From an uncultured Acidobacteriota bacterium (GTDB lineage: Bacteria; Acidobacteriota; Terriglobia; Bryobacterales; Bryobacteraceae): a stretch of DNA of 64,000 nt. This document shows, piece after piece, positions 25,368 through 34,429 of this stretch (its first letter is position 1; every line of letters starts with the position of its first letter). Below the pieces are notes generated by a model, which saw only the letters and a program-made list of their open reading frames with translations, did not search any database and was not told the origin of the DNA. Made by a program: the position numbers and the translations under genes. Location of the stretch: assembly GCA_902826605.1 (NCBI GenBank), contig CADEFM010000004.1, positions 248,001 through 312,000 on the forward strand. The letters are read 5' to 3'.

Positions 25368-25602
25368 TATCCACTCGGCAAATTCAGGTAGGCCGCCAAA
25401 TCCTTATCCTTAGAACCCTGTTCAATCTCCTCGATTTACGGTCCTTTTACGCTCCTCGAGTTTGGTGGTGGTGGAGAACTCGCACGTAACTCCGCCGACT
25501 ACTCAAGCTCCAGCATGGCATACTGAAATTTCCAGTCTTGCTTGACTAGAGGAGACGTGTATCGCCACGGAAGCAACTCACGGGACGGCCCCCCCAAAGA
25601 TC

Positions 25603-26259
25603 GTGATAGCCATTGACGGCCCCGCCGGAGCGGGAAAGAGCACCATCGCACGATCATTGGCGCGGCGTCTGGGGTTTGCCTATATCGACACCGGGGCGAT
25701 GTACCGCGCGGTGGCGTTGTGGGCGCTCAAGGCCGGCATTGACGTCGACGATCCGCTGCGGCTGGAACAATTGGCGCGCCAGGCGCAAATCGAATTTACG
25801 GCCGGAGACAATACTGTGCGTCTGAACGGCGAAGATGTAACCGCCGCGATTCGCGATGCACTCGTGACGCATGCAGCGTCGAAGGTCGCCGCCATGCCCG
25901 GCGTGCGGCGGGCAATGCGCATGGAGCAGCGGCGCATTGGCGCTGAACAGTCCGTCGTAATGGAAGGGCGCGACATAGGAACCGTCGTGTTTCCAGACGC
26001 ACGGGTGAAGATTTTCCTGGATGCCAATCCTCAAGTGCGCGCCGGACGCCGCGCGGCCGAAACCGGCGGAGTTCTGGATGAAATCGCGAGAGAGATGGCT
26101 GAGCGCGACGAGCGCGACCGTACTCGCGCCGAGGCCCCGCTGACGCAGGCTCCGGACGCGGAGTACGTGGATTCCACGGGCCTCACGCCGGAACAAGTGG
26201 AAGAGGCGATTCTTAAGATTGTGCGGGAGCGCACATCGAACGGGAAGGGTGCGCACTGA
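25603..26259 (+). CDS. cmk: Cytidylate kinase
   Basis: Phosphorylates CMP and dCMP. The P-loop is IAIDGPAGAGKST at the very N-terminus, followed by GFAYIDTGAMYRAVALWAL, VMEGRDIGTVVFPDARVKIF and ERDERDRTRAEAPL, all typical. The start is uncertain: the GTG at 25603 gives 218 residues but has no ribosome binding site, whereas AGGAG at 25550-25554 lies six bases before an in-frame ATC at 25561 that would add 14 residues. No ATG, GTG or TTG lies between the upstream in-frame stop at 25543 and 25603. The 235 bases after the hydrolase gene hold nothing else recognised. lysC overlaps its stop. Confidence 0.9.
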   Translation: MIAIDGPAGAGKSTIARSLARRLGFAYIDTGAMYRAVALWALKAGIDVDDPLRLEQLARQAQIEFTAGDNTVRLNGEDVTAAIRDALVTHAASKVAAMPGVRRAMRMEQRRIGAEQSVVMEGRDIGTVVFPDARVKIFLDANPQVRAGRRAAETGGVLDEIAREMAERDERDRTRAEAPLTQAPDAEYVDSTGLTPEQVEEAILKIVRERTSNGKGAH

Positions 26260-27716
26260 TGGGTGAAACAGATCAACGGCAGGCGGTGAGTCTGCCGTGT
26301 TTGGTAATGAAGTTCGGTGGCACCAGCATGGGCTCGGCGGAGCGCATTCGAACGGCGGCCAGGCTCACCATGGAACAGCATGCACTACGACCAGTGGCGA
26401 TCGTGGTGTCGGCGATGTCCAAGGTTACGGATCTCTTGCTGGACACTACCCGCAAGGCCGAAGCCGGAGATGAAGCGGGCGTGGATGAGAATCTGGTGCG
26501 GCTCATCACGCAACATGAGACTTGCTGCCGGGAATTGCTTCCGCAGGGTGCGGCGCTGGATTCCGCGGTCGCCGGCGTGCGCGCACTGATCCAGGAATTC
26601 GCGCGTATTGTGAAGGGCATGATGATGCTGGGTGAACGGCCTGTGCAGTCCGTGGACCGCGCGATCGCCATCGGGGAAAGACTTTCCGCGCTGATGATGG
26701 CCGCGTATCTGGAATCGCAGGCGATTCGTGCGAAGGCGGTCAACGCGGCGGCTGTCATCGCGACCGACACAGTTTTCGGAAACGCCACTCCCCTCATGGA
26801 AGAAACGCGAGAAAGAGCCGCCGCCGTGATGGGACCCCTTCTTGCGGAACATACATTGCCGGTGATGACTGGCTTCAACGGCTCCACGCTAGATGACCGG
26901 CCGACGACGCTGGGCCGCGGTGGATCGGATTTTTCGGCTTCCATCTTAGCTGCGGCGCTCGATGCAGGCGAGTTGTGGATCTGGACGGACGTCGACGGCA
27001 TCATGACGGCCGATCCACGGCTGGTTCCAGATGCCCGCGTGCTCGACGCCCTCACTTATTCGGAAGCAGCAGAGATGGCCTATGCGGGCGCGAAGGTTCT
27101 GCATCCGCGCACGTTGGCGCCGTTGGCGGAGCACAAGATCGCCGTATGGAGCAAGAACAGTTTCGCGCCGGAAAAGCCAGGAACGCGGATTGTGCCTACG
27201 GTGAAGGCGGCGCTAGGACCGCGCGCCGTCACGTCAATGAAGGACGTCGCGATGGTGTCGATCGAACCCGCGAGTGAACCGGCGAGCTTGGCCATCAGCA
27301 GTGCGAAACTGATGGCGGAGGCCATGCACGCGCTCGACGCCGCAGGCGTGGAACTGCTGGCCATCACCAGTTCCAGCTACCGGCAGAATTTCTGCTTCAT
27401 CATTAAGGAGTCTGAGCTGGCGGTAGCGCTGAAGCAGTTGGAAGAAGAATTCGCGATCGAGCTGGCGCACGGCTACGTGAAACCGCCCGAGGTCGATACG
27501 AACGTGGGAATGCTGGCCGTGGTGGGCGAAGGCATGCGCGGCACACCGGGCCTGGCGGGACGCATATTCACCGCGATCTCGCGTCACAACATTAACATCA
27601 TCGCGATCGCCCAGGGGTCGAGTGAGCTGACCATCGCCATTGTGGTTCGGCGGGATGGGTTGGAGCAAGCGGTGCGGGCAGTGCACGAGGAGTGCGGGCT
27701 GGGACGGCTTTCATGA
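26259..27716 (+). CDS. lysC: Aspartate kinase
   Basis: First enzyme of the aspartate pathway to lysine, threonine and methionine. It is monofunctional, 485 residues. The N-terminal kinase motif is VMKFGGTSMGSAERI, the catalytic region is TGFNGSTLDDRPTTLGRGGSDFSA near residues 205-228, and WTDVDGIMTADPR follows. Two C-terminal ACT domains (around VSIEPASEPASLAISSAKL and GMLAVVGEGMRGTPGLAGRI) give feedback control. The ATG overlaps the cmk stop (TGATG). Confidence 0.94.
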   Translation: MGETDQRQAVSLPCLVMKFGGTSMGSAERIRTAARLTMEQHALRPVAIVVSAMSKVTDLLLDTTRKAEAGDEAGVDENLVRLITQHETCCRELLPQGAALDSAVAGVRALIQEFARIVKGMMMLGERPVQSVDRAIAIGERLSALMMAAYLESQAIRAKAVNAAAVIATDTVFGNATPLMEETRERAAAVMGPLLAEHTLPVMTGFNGSTLDDRPTTLGRGGSDFSASILAAALDAGELWIWTDVDGIMTADPRLVPDARVLDALTYSEAAEMAYAGAKVLHPRTLAPLAEHKIAVWSKNSFAPEKPGTRIVPTVKAALGPRAVTSMKDVAMVSIEPASEPASLAISSAKLMAEAMHALDAAGVELLAITSSSYRQNFCFIIKESELAVALKQLEEEFAIELAHGYVKPPEVDTNVGMLAVVGEGMRGTPGLAGRIFTAISRHNINIIAIAQGSSELTIAIVVRRDGLEQAVRAVHEECGLGRLS

Positions 27717-27758
27717 AGAGGCACCGCACACCGGCCTTCCTGTTACACTAACCTTGTT

Positions 27759-27929
27759 ATGGCCATCAGCAAGGATTTGCTGGAGATTCTCGTGTGTCCG
27801 CTGTGCAAGGCTCCGGTGGAGTTAAAGCCGGACTCCAGCGGGCTAAAGTGCGTGCAGTGCAAGCGGGTGTATCCGGTGCGCGACGACATCCCTGTGATGC
27901 TCGTCGACGAGGCACGCATCGAGGAGTAG
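27759..27929 (+). CDS. Trm112-like zinc-ribbon protein (YcaR type)
   Basis: Protein of 56 residues: [16 protein letters not shown] at residues 7-22 and [20 protein letters not shown] near residue 29-48 supply the CxxC...CxxC ribbon and the [10 protein letters not shown] signature of the Trm112/YcaR family. Such proteins support methyltransferases in other organisms; bacterial roles are poorly known. There is no ribosome binding site; TACACT ends nine bases before the ATG at 27759, so a near-leaderless message is possible. It lies just upstream of the LPS-type glycosyltransferase gene, where ycaR homologues often sit with LPS genes. Confidence 0.88.
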   Translation: MAISKDLLEILVCPLCKAPVELKPDSSGLKCVQCKRVYPVRDDIPVMLVDEARIEE

Positions 27930-27943
27930 GCCATCGCTCTCTC

Positions 27944-28837
27944 ATGAGTAGCTTGCTGGATCGGCTCCCGTCCGGCTCGCGGGTCTCCGTGATCCGTTTG
28001 CGGTCGCTGGGCGACTGCGTGCTCACCACACCCGCTCTTGCGCTGCTCAAACAGCATCGTCCGGATCTGAAACTTCGCCTTGTGGTAGAACCGCGCTTCG
28101 CTCAGGTGTTCGAGGGGAACACCGATGTGGATATGATTTCCGAAGACGTTGCACATGCGGATCTGGCCCTGAATTTCCATGGCGGCACGCGCAGCATGGG
28201 AATGACGCTGCGGACGCTGGCACGGTATCGCGCGGGATTTGCGCACCATCGTTATAGTTTCATTTACTCCCACAAGATTCCACGCGCGCAGGAAATTTTA
28301 GGCGTGGAAAGGCCGGTGCATACCGCGGAACATTTGGCTTCAGCGATGTTTTGGCTGGGAGTTCCGCGCACGGAAATTCCGCGGGCGAAATTGACGGCCT
28401 CGCCATTGCGCGAGTCACGGCCTTACGCTGTGATTCATCCATTCGCTTCCGCGCCGGAAAAGGCGTGGCCGGTAGAGCGGTTCGTCGAGGTGGCTTTGCA
28501 TTTGCGGGCTGCATGCGGATTGGAACCACACATCGTCGCGGGGCCGGGAGATGACGCTGGGCCGTTCTCGCGGTTTTATGTGCTGCAGAGCGCGCCGATC
28601 GGCGAAGTTAAGAATCTGATGGCGGGCGCGGCGCTATTTCTCGGCAACGATAGCGGACCCGCGCACATCGCCGCGGCATTCGGGGTGCCGGTGGTCGTGT
28701 TGTTCGGACCTTCCGATCCGGTGACCTGGGCTCCATGGCGGACGGAATCGCAAGTGCTGACTTCGCGCGGCGGAATCGAACAGATTACGTTCGAAGACGT
28801 CATTAGCGCCGTGGAATCGCTCAAGGTGCGTGCATGA
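27944..28837 (+). CDS. Glycosyltransferase family 9 (heptosyltransferase-like)
   Basis: Protein of 297 residues from the ATG at 27944 (MSSLLDRLPSG...); longer in-frame readings overlap the Trm112 gene and are unlikely. GT9 landmarks are VSVIRLRSLGDCVLTTPAL near residue 15, PYAVIHPFASAPEKAWPVERF in the middle, and AALFLGNDSGPAHIAAAFG followed by VVLFGPSDP near the end. These fit ADP-heptose:LPS heptosyltransferases acting on the inner leaflet. It overlaps the msbA start (ATGA), consistent with LPS core assembly and export. Confidence 0.9.
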   Translation: MSSLLDRLPSGSRVSVIRLRSLGDCVLTTPALALLKQHRPDLKLRLVVEPRFAQVFEGNTDVDMISEDVAHADLALNFHGGTRSMGMTLRTLARYRAGFAHHRYSFIYSHKIPRAQEILGVERPVHTAEHLASAMFWLGVPRTEIPRAKLTASPLRESRPYAVIHPFASAPEKAWPVERFVEVALHLRAACGLEPHIVAGPGDDAGPFSRFYVLQSAPIGEVKNLMAGAALFLGNDSGPAHIAAAFGVPVVVLFGPSDPVTWAPWRTESQVLTSRGGIEQITFEDVISAVESLKVRA

Positions 28838-30654
28838 GCGAACTCGGGCGGTTGTTGCGATACGCGCGTCCCTATACCCCTTTCCTGTTGATATCCGTTG
28901 TGTTGATGGCGTGCGTGGGCGCCGCTCAGGCATTGACGGCGCTGCTGATCGGACCTATCTTCGACCGCGTTCTGAATCCGGCATCTCCGGAAGCTCCCGT
29001 GGCTTTGTTCATGTTGCCCATCATCAAGCGGCAGCTGTTTCTCAATGACCTGATGCCGGCGGCGATTCATAACGTCTGGACCATGGTGGCGGCCGGCATT
29101 CTTGCGGTTTTCTTCATCAAGGGCCTGTGCGACTACGCGGCGAACTATCTGATCAACTATGTGGGCTATTCCGCGGTAACGGACCTGCGGCAGACCGTGT
29201 TCGACCGGGTATTGCAACAGGACGCGCAATTCTTCGAAACGAATTCCACGGCGCGCGTGATGTCGTCCATCATGAACGATCTTGAAAAGATTCAGGTGGC
29301 GCTTTCGCACATACTCGCCGATTGGCTGCGGCAGAGCTTCACGGCTCTCGGTCTGCTGGCGGTGGTGCTGCAAACCGACTGGAGATTGGCGGTGGTAAGC
29401 CTTACAGTGCTGCCATTCGTGCTGGTGCCCACGCTGCGTTTGGGCCGGCGTATCCGCAGGAGCACGCGCAGCGCTCAGGACGCCGCCGCCGAAATGAACC
29501 AGGTGCTGCAGGAAACGCTGAGCGGACATCAGGTAGTGAAATCTTTTGGAGCGGAAGACGTGGAATCTAACCGCTTTCGCGATCGTGCCGAGAGATTGCT
29601 GAAGAGCAACCTGCGCTACGTCGCGCAGCAGGCTATTGCGAGCCCGGTGATTGAATTTTTCGGCGCACTAACAATTGTAGGCCTTCTCACCTACGCGCGC
29701 TTGCAGATCAAAGCCGGGTCGATGAGTACAGGCGAATTTACCAGCTTCGTCATCGCACTGCTGATGCTGTACGAACCGGTCAAGCGCTTGACCGGTATCC
29801 ATAACATTTTCCAGCAGGCGCTGGGGGCGTCGCAGAAGGTGTTTGAGTACCTGGATGGCGATCAGCAGGTGAAGGAACGGCCGCACGCGGCTAAGCTCGC
29901 GAAATTCGAAAAGGGCGTTGTTTTCGAAAACGTTCAGTTCCGCTATCCCAGTACGCCCGACGGATTCGTGCTTGATGGACTTCAGTTGGAAGTGAAAGCC
30001 GGCGAGGTGGTAGCACTGGTGGGACCCAGCGGCGCGGGAAAGACCTCGCTCGCGAATCTGGTGCCGCGTTTCTATGACGTCACCGGGGGCGCGATCAAGA
30101 TCGACGGACGCGACATTCGTGACCTGCGGCTCGCTTCACTGCGCGATAAGATCAGCATCGTGGCTCAGGACACGTTCCTGTTTAACGACACCGTCGCCGC
30201 CAACATCGGCTACGGGCTGCGTCATGCCACACACGAGCAAATCCGCGAAGCGGCGCGCAACGCACTGGCCGAGGAATTCATCGAGCGCCTTCCCGAAGGC
30301 TACGAGACGATCATTGGCGAGCGAGGAGTGAAACTTTCCGGAGGCCAGCGCCAGCGCCTAGCCATCGCGCGCGCCCTCTTGAAGAACGCGCCGATTCTCA
30401 TTCTGGACGAAGCCACTTCCCACCTGGACACCGAATCCGAAATGCTGGTGCAGCGTGCTTTGCAGAATCTGATGGAGCATCGCACGGTGATTGTGATCGC
30501 ACATCGTCTTTCCACTGTTCGGCGCGCCGATAAGATCGTCGTGCTGGAGAACGGGCGCATCACGGAAACCGGCACGCATGAAGACCTGGTGGGCGGCGGT
30601 GGCATTTACCAGCGCCTGCACGACCTTCAATTCATACAGGCGGACGCGGGATAA
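28834..30654 (+). CDS. msbA: ABC transporter, MsbA-type lipid A/LPS flippase
   Basis: Fused transmembrane and ATPase half-transporter of 606 residues. Six transmembrane helices lie in the first 330 residues; the nucleotide-binding domain has Walker A GPSGAGKTSLANLV near residue 398, the signature LSGGQRQRLAIARAL, and Walker B ILILDEATSHLD, then the H-loop VIAHRLSTV. Length and layout fit MsbA, which flips lipid-linked oligosaccharide or lipid A across the inner membrane. Translationally coupled to the GT9 gene. Confidence 0.88.
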   Translation: MSELGRLLRYARPYTPFLLISVVLMACVGAAQALTALLIGPIFDRVLNPASPEAPVALFMLPIIKRQLFLNDLMPAAIHNVWTMVAAGILAVFFIKGLCDYAANYLINYVGYSAVTDLRQTVFDRVLQQDAQFFETNSTARVMSSIMNDLEKIQVALSHILADWLRQSFTALGLLAVVLQTDWRLAVVSLTVLPFVLVPTLRLGRRIRRSTRSAQDAAAEMNQVLQETLSGHQVVKSFGAEDVESNRFRDRAERLLKSNLRYVAQQAIASPVIEFFGALTIVGLLTYARLQIKAGSMSTGEFTSFVIALLMLYEPVKRLTGIHNIFQQALGASQKVFEYLDGDQQVKERPHAAKLAKFEKGVVFENVQFRYPSTPDGFVLDGLQLEVKAGEVVALVGPSGAGKTSLANLVPRFYDVTGGAIKIDGRDIRDLRLASLRDKISIVAQDTFLFNDTVAANIGYGLRHATHEQIREAARNALAEEFIERLPEGYETIIGERGVKLSGGQRQRLAIARALLKNAPILILDEATSHLDTESEMLVQRALQNLMEHRTVIVIAHRLSTVRRADKIVVLENGRITETGTHEDLVGGGGIYQRLHDLQFIQADAG

Positions 30655-30707
30655 CGGGCACTCGGCAGCAACCTGTCTCACTTCGTCGATAATAGATAAA
30701 TCCCTAT

Positions 30708-31607
30708 ATGCCTGCCCCCCTCCGCAGCATGACCGGCTTCGCGCGCACGCGGCGTCCTTTGGGAGATGGCGAACTGACCGTCAGCATCAAGGGTGTGAAT
30801 CATCGCGGGCTCGACTTGCATATCCAGACTCCTTCCGCGTTGGATCCCTATGAAGCAGCTATTCGGGCGCGCGTGAAGGCGCATGTGGTGCGGGGGCATG
30901 TGGAGATCCGCGTGTCCATGCCAAAAGCGGCGGTGGTCGGCGGCCTTGCGTTGAACCGCGCGGTGTTGAATGAGTACCTTCGTATCTTCAGGCAGGAGTC
31001 TGACGCGCAAGATCTCTCCGCCAAGCCCGACCTCAATGCCGCATTCCGCGTGCCGGGCGTGCTAGGCGAGAGTTCGGAAATAGAAGTTCCCGAGGGTCTC
31101 GAAACTACGCTTCTGGACGCCCTGGATGCCGCGCTGGTGGAGTTTAACGAATTTCGTTCCCGCGAAGGCGCCGAGCTTGCGGCGGAACTTCAAGCGCACA
31201 ACGGGCAAGTGGCGGCGGCGGCGCTCGAAATGGAACAGTTGCGCTCCGGCGCGACCGAGGCGTTTCAAAAGCGTCTGAACGAGCGGCTTAAAGAGTTACT
31301 GGGGAGTGCACAAATAGAACCGCAGCGGCTGGCTCAAGAAGCGGCAATCCTGGCCGAACGTAGCGATCTTGGTGAGGAACTGGCGCGCCTTAAAATCCAC
31401 TCAGGGCAGTTGGCTCTGTTGCTGGATTCGGGCGGCGAAGTGGGTAAGAAGGTGGACTTTCTGCTGCAGGAAATGAACCGCGAAACCAACACGATTCTGT
31501 CGAAAACCAGCGGCGCGGGCGAAGCGATGCTGAAACTTTCGGGGCTGGCGTTGGCCGTAAAAGCGTCCATCGAAAAGATCCGGGAGCAATCGCTAAATCT
31601 CGAATGA
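30708..31607 (+). CDS. yicC: YicC family endoribonuclease
   Basis: Protein of 299 residues. It opens with the family hallmark SMTGFARTRRPLG and has VNHRGLDLHIQTPS near residue 29, and ends with VDFLLQEMNRETNTILSKTS near residue 247 and VKASIEKIREQSLNLE. YicC proteins have been described as RNases affecting small-RNA turnover. It sits directly upstream of gmk with an ATGA overlap, the usual yicC-gmk-rpoZ order. The 53 bases after msbA hold GATAAT and TAGATA as possible -10 boxes but no clear -35. Confidence 0.93.
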   Translation: MPAPLRSMTGFARTRRPLGDGELTVSIKGVNHRGLDLHIQTPSALDPYEAAIRARVKAHVVRGHVEIRVSMPKAAVVGGLALNRAVLNEYLRIFRQESDAQDLSAKPDLNAAFRVPGVLGESSEIEVPEGLETTLLDALDAALVEFNEFRSREGAELAAELQAHNGQVAAAALEMEQLRSGATEAFQKRLNERLKELLGSAQIEPQRLAQEAAILAERSDLGEELARLKIHSGQLALLLDSGGEVGKKVDFLLQEMNRETNTILSKTSGAGEAMLKLSGLALAVKASIEKIREQSLNLE

Positions 31608-32221
31608 GCACACCCGTCGTTTTCATCATTTCCGCCCCCTCGGGCTCTGGGAAATCCACGCTCACAACTGAACTTCTGCTAAGGGCCCCGAATCTCAGAT
31701 TTTCCGTGTCCTACACCACACGTCCCCCGCGCGGGGGAGAACGCGACGGCGAACACTACCATTTCATCAACCGGGAGGAGTTCGAACGGCGGGTGGCGGC
31801 GGGCGAATTCCTTGAATCTGCAGAGGTTTTTGGCCACTACTACGGGACCCATTTCAGCGAACTGGAGCGGGCCGAATGCGACGGTTATGACCTGGTGCTC
31901 GACATCGATGTCCAGGGTGCGAGACAATTAAAAGAGAAGATTCCGGCGGCGGTGTCGATTTTCGTGCTGGCGCCCAGCCGCGAGATTCTTGAGGCGCGGT
32001 TGCGTGCACGGAGCCAGGACTCTGGCCCGGTGATTGAGCGCCGCCTGAAAGACGCCGCTGAGGAGATTCGTAACTACTCACGGTACGATTATGTGCTGGT
32101 AAACCGCGAAGTGGCGGCTTCGGTGGATACGCTGGTGTCCATCGTCAAGGCAGTAAGGAGCCGGCGTGAACGGATGGAAATTGAAATCCATCCGATTCTG
32201 GAGACATTTCGAAATGGCTGA
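31604..32221 (+). CDS. gmk: Guanylate kinase
   Basis: Phosphorylates GMP to GDP. The 205 residues match the family. Walker A is APSGSGKSTL near residue 11, then VSYTTRPPRGGERDGEHYHF, GEFLESAEVFGHYYGT and LVLDIDVQGARQLKE, the full set of guanylate kinase motifs. The ATG overlaps the yicC stop, and rpoZ begins inside its last codons. Confidence 0.96.
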   Translation: MSTPVVFIISAPSGSGKSTLTTELLLRAPNLRFSVSYTTRPPRGGERDGEHYHFINREEFERRVAAGEFLESAEVFGHYYGTHFSELERAECDGYDLVLDIDVQGARQLKEKIPAAVSIFVLAPSREILEARLRARSQDSGPVIERRLKDAAEEIRNYSRYDYVLVNREVAASVDTLVSIVKAVRSRRERMEIEIHPILETFRNG

Positions 32222-32462
32222 ATCCAATCTCAGACAGACAGCGCAGAGCGTGATTCCGGACGATCCGGAAGCCAGCGCTTATCGCTTCATCATCGTTGCG
32301 GCGAAGCGCGCGCGCCAGTTGCAGAACGGGGCGCGGAGCATGCTCCCCAACACCTCCAAGAAACCCACTATGGCCGCCATCGAAGAAGTGCGGCGCGGCC
32401 TGGTTCCCTACGAAGATCTGGCTGCTAAAGAGGCCTTGGAAGCCGCGGCCAACAAAACGTAA
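32214..32462 (+). CDS. rpoZ: RNA polymerase omega subunit
   Basis: Protein of 82 residues from the ATG at 32214 (MAESNLRQTAQ...). RFIIVAAKRARQLQNGAR near residue 22 and KPTMAAIEEVRRGLVPYEDL near residue 47 are the conserved omega segments. The start overlaps the gmk stop by eight bases. Omega helps assemble beta-prime and forms part of the ppGpp site in proteobacteria. Confidence 0.93.
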   Translation: MAESNLRQTAQSVIPDDPEASAYRFIIVAAKRARQLQNGARSMLPNTSKKPTMAAIEEVRRGLVPYEDLAAKEALEAAANKT

Positions 32463-32474
32463 ACGAGGATTTCC

Positions 32475-33701
32475 ATGAACGTCGCGCTCGGCGTGGGCGG
32501 TGGTATTGCTGCTTATAAAGCAGCGGAACTGGCGCGCGCGCTGATGGAACGGGGCTTCACGGTTGACGTGATCATGACCCGCGCCGCGGTGGAATTCATC
32601 CAACCCCTGACGTTCGCGGCCTTGACCGGACGCAAGGTCCACACGCATCTTTTCTCCGCGGTTAGTTCAGAAGATACTCTTTCCAGCGCAATCGAGCATA
32701 TTCGACTGGCCCAGGAGAATCAGATCTTAGTCATCGCCCCGGCGACGGCGGATTTGATAGCCAAACTAGCACACGGATTGGCGGACGACCTTCTGACCAC
32801 AGCCTATTTGGCGTTCACCGGCGCAGTGGTGCTGGCGCCGGCCATGAACACCAATATGTGGAATCATGTGGCCACGCGTACGAATGTCGAGACGCTGCGG
32901 GCACGCGGGCATGTCATCGTGGAACCAGATGAGGGCTTGCTGGCGTGCGGCATGGTAGGTCCGGGCAGACTCGCGGAACCGTTGGCGATAGCGGAGGCGG
33001 TCGTTGCCGCGAGCCGCGCGGCTGCGCCCAGGCGCGACCTGGAAGGCGAAGTGATTCTGATCACCGCGGGACCGACGCAAGAACCCATCGATGGGGTGCG
33101 CTATATCAGCAACCGTTCCAGCGGCAAGATGGGATATGCTCTGGCTAAAGAAGCCGCAGCGCGGGGCGCTCGGGTGATTCTTGTTTCAGGCCCGGTGGCA
33201 TTGGCCGCGCCGCAAGGCGTTGAAACCGTCCACGTGCACACCGCGGCCGAAATGCGCCAGTCCGTCATGGATCGTCTGGCGGAATCGACCATGGTGGTGA
33301 AAGCCGCCGCAGTCGCCGATTATCACATTCCTGATCCTCCGACGCAGAAAATAAAGAAGACGTCCGCTCGCATGTCATTGGATCTGGACCCCACGCCTGA
33401 CATCCTGGCAGAGGTTGGGCGCAAGAAGGAAGACCGCCTGCTAGTAGGTTTCGCGGCCGAAACGGACAATATGGTGGAAGAAGCCCGGCGCAAGATGCGG
33501 GACAAAAACTGCGACATGGTTGTGGGCAATGTGGTTTCCAGCGCGGGCGCCGGTTTTGAATCGGATGAGAACGAAGTAGTGATGGTGACCCGCACGGGGC
33601 AGACCGTCCCTGTCAGCCGCGCGCCCAAGCGCGAAATCGCACGCCGGATTTTGGATCAGATGATGCAGCTCCGGCTGGCGCTTCACGCCTCGGCCCACTG
33701 A
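32475..33701 (+). CDS. coaBC: Phosphopantothenoylcysteine synthetase/decarboxylase
   Basis: Bifunctional coenzyme A enzyme of 408 residues. The flavin decarboxylase half has NVALGVGGGIAAYKAAELAR at the N-terminus, LAPAMNTNMWNHVAT and ACGMVGPGRLAEP; the synthetase half starts near residue 195 with ITAGPTQEPIDGVRYISNRS and SGKMGYALAKEA, with VVKAAAVADYHIP later. It starts 12 bases after rpoZ, the conserved gmk-rpoZ-coaBC order. Confidence 0.95.
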   Translation: MNVALGVGGGIAAYKAAELARALMERGFTVDVIMTRAAVEFIQPLTFAALTGRKVHTHLFSAVSSEDTLSSAIEHIRLAQENQILVIAPATADLIAKLAHGLADDLLTTAYLAFTGAVVLAPAMNTNMWNHVATRTNVETLRARGHVIVEPDEGLLACGMVGPGRLAEPLAIAEAVVAASRAAAPRRDLEGEVILITAGPTQEPIDGVRYISNRSSGKMGYALAKEAAARGARVILVSGPVALAAPQGVETVHVHTAAEMRQSVMDRLAESTMVVKAAAVADYHIPDPPTQKIKKTSARMSLDLDPTPDILAEVGRKKEDRLLVGFAAETDNMVEEARRKMRDKNCDMVVGNVVSSAGAGFESDENEVVMVTRTGQTVPVSRAPKREIARRILDQMMQLRLALHASAH

Positions 33702-33712
33702 GATCCGTCCTG

Positions 33713-34429
33713 ATGACTCCGGAAGAACTCCGCAAGCGGCTTACTTTCTACCAGGATCTAGGGGTAAAGGAATTGTATCGCCGCGCGCCCACGCCCATAG
33801 AAGCCGAGGTTGCCGTAGTCCCCGCGATCATGGAGCTTCCTTCGCTGGAGCCCGACGGTGATTCGCTGGCGCGTATTCGCGAAGATATCGGAGATTGCCG
33901 CCGCTGCCGTTTGTGTGAGCAAAGATCGAAAATCGTATTCGGCTCGGGCAATGAAGAAGCGCGGCTTGTGTTCGTGGGAGAGGGACCAGGTGCGGATGAA
34001 GACGCCCAGGGGCTGCCATTCGTGGGCCGCGCGGGACAACTTCTCACGCAGATGATTGAGAACACGGCGTCGAAAGAAGGCATTCCCATCCAGCGCAAGG
34101 ACGTGTACATTTGCAACGTGGTCAAGTGCCGTCCTCCGGAAAACCGTACCCCGCAGCCGGACGAAATGGAAATCTGCGGGCAATTCCTGTTCCGGCAGTT
34201 GATGACGCTGAAGCCCACGGCTATCTGCGCGTTGGGGGCGACGGCCGCCAAGGCGCTATTAAATTCGAAAGAAGGCGTCACGCGGATGCGCGGAAAGTGG
34301 CACAAATGGCGCGACATTCCGGTGATGGTGACCTACCACCCTTCCTACCTGCTGCGCCCATACAATCAGAACGCTAAGCGCGAGGCTTGGGAGGATCTGA
34401 AAAAAGTGATGCATTTCGTTTATGACTAG
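33713..34429 (+). CDS. Type 4 uracil-DNA glycosylase (iron-sulfur)
   Basis: DNA repair enzyme of 238 residues that removes uracil. The C-terminal 175 residues hold the family: CRRCRLCEQRSKIVFGSG (cluster cysteines), VFVGEGPGADEDAQGLPFVG (motif A), ICNVVKCRPPENRTPQPDE (further cysteine) and VMVTYHPSYLLRPY (motif B). The N-terminal 60 residues are a less conserved extension with a short coiled segment. It overlaps tmk by eight bases. Confidence 0.92.
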   Translation: MTPEELRKRLTFYQDLGVKELYRRAPTPIEAEVAVVPAIMELPSLEPDGDSLARIREDIGDCRRCRLCEQRSKIVFGSGNEEARLVFVGEGPGADEDAQGLPFVGRAGQLLTQMIENTASKEGIPIQRKDVYICNVVKCRPPENRTPQPDEMEICGQFLFRQLMTLKPTAICALGATAAKALLNSKEGVTRMRGKWHKWRDIPVMVTYHPSYLLRPYNQNAKREAWEDLKKVMHFVYD

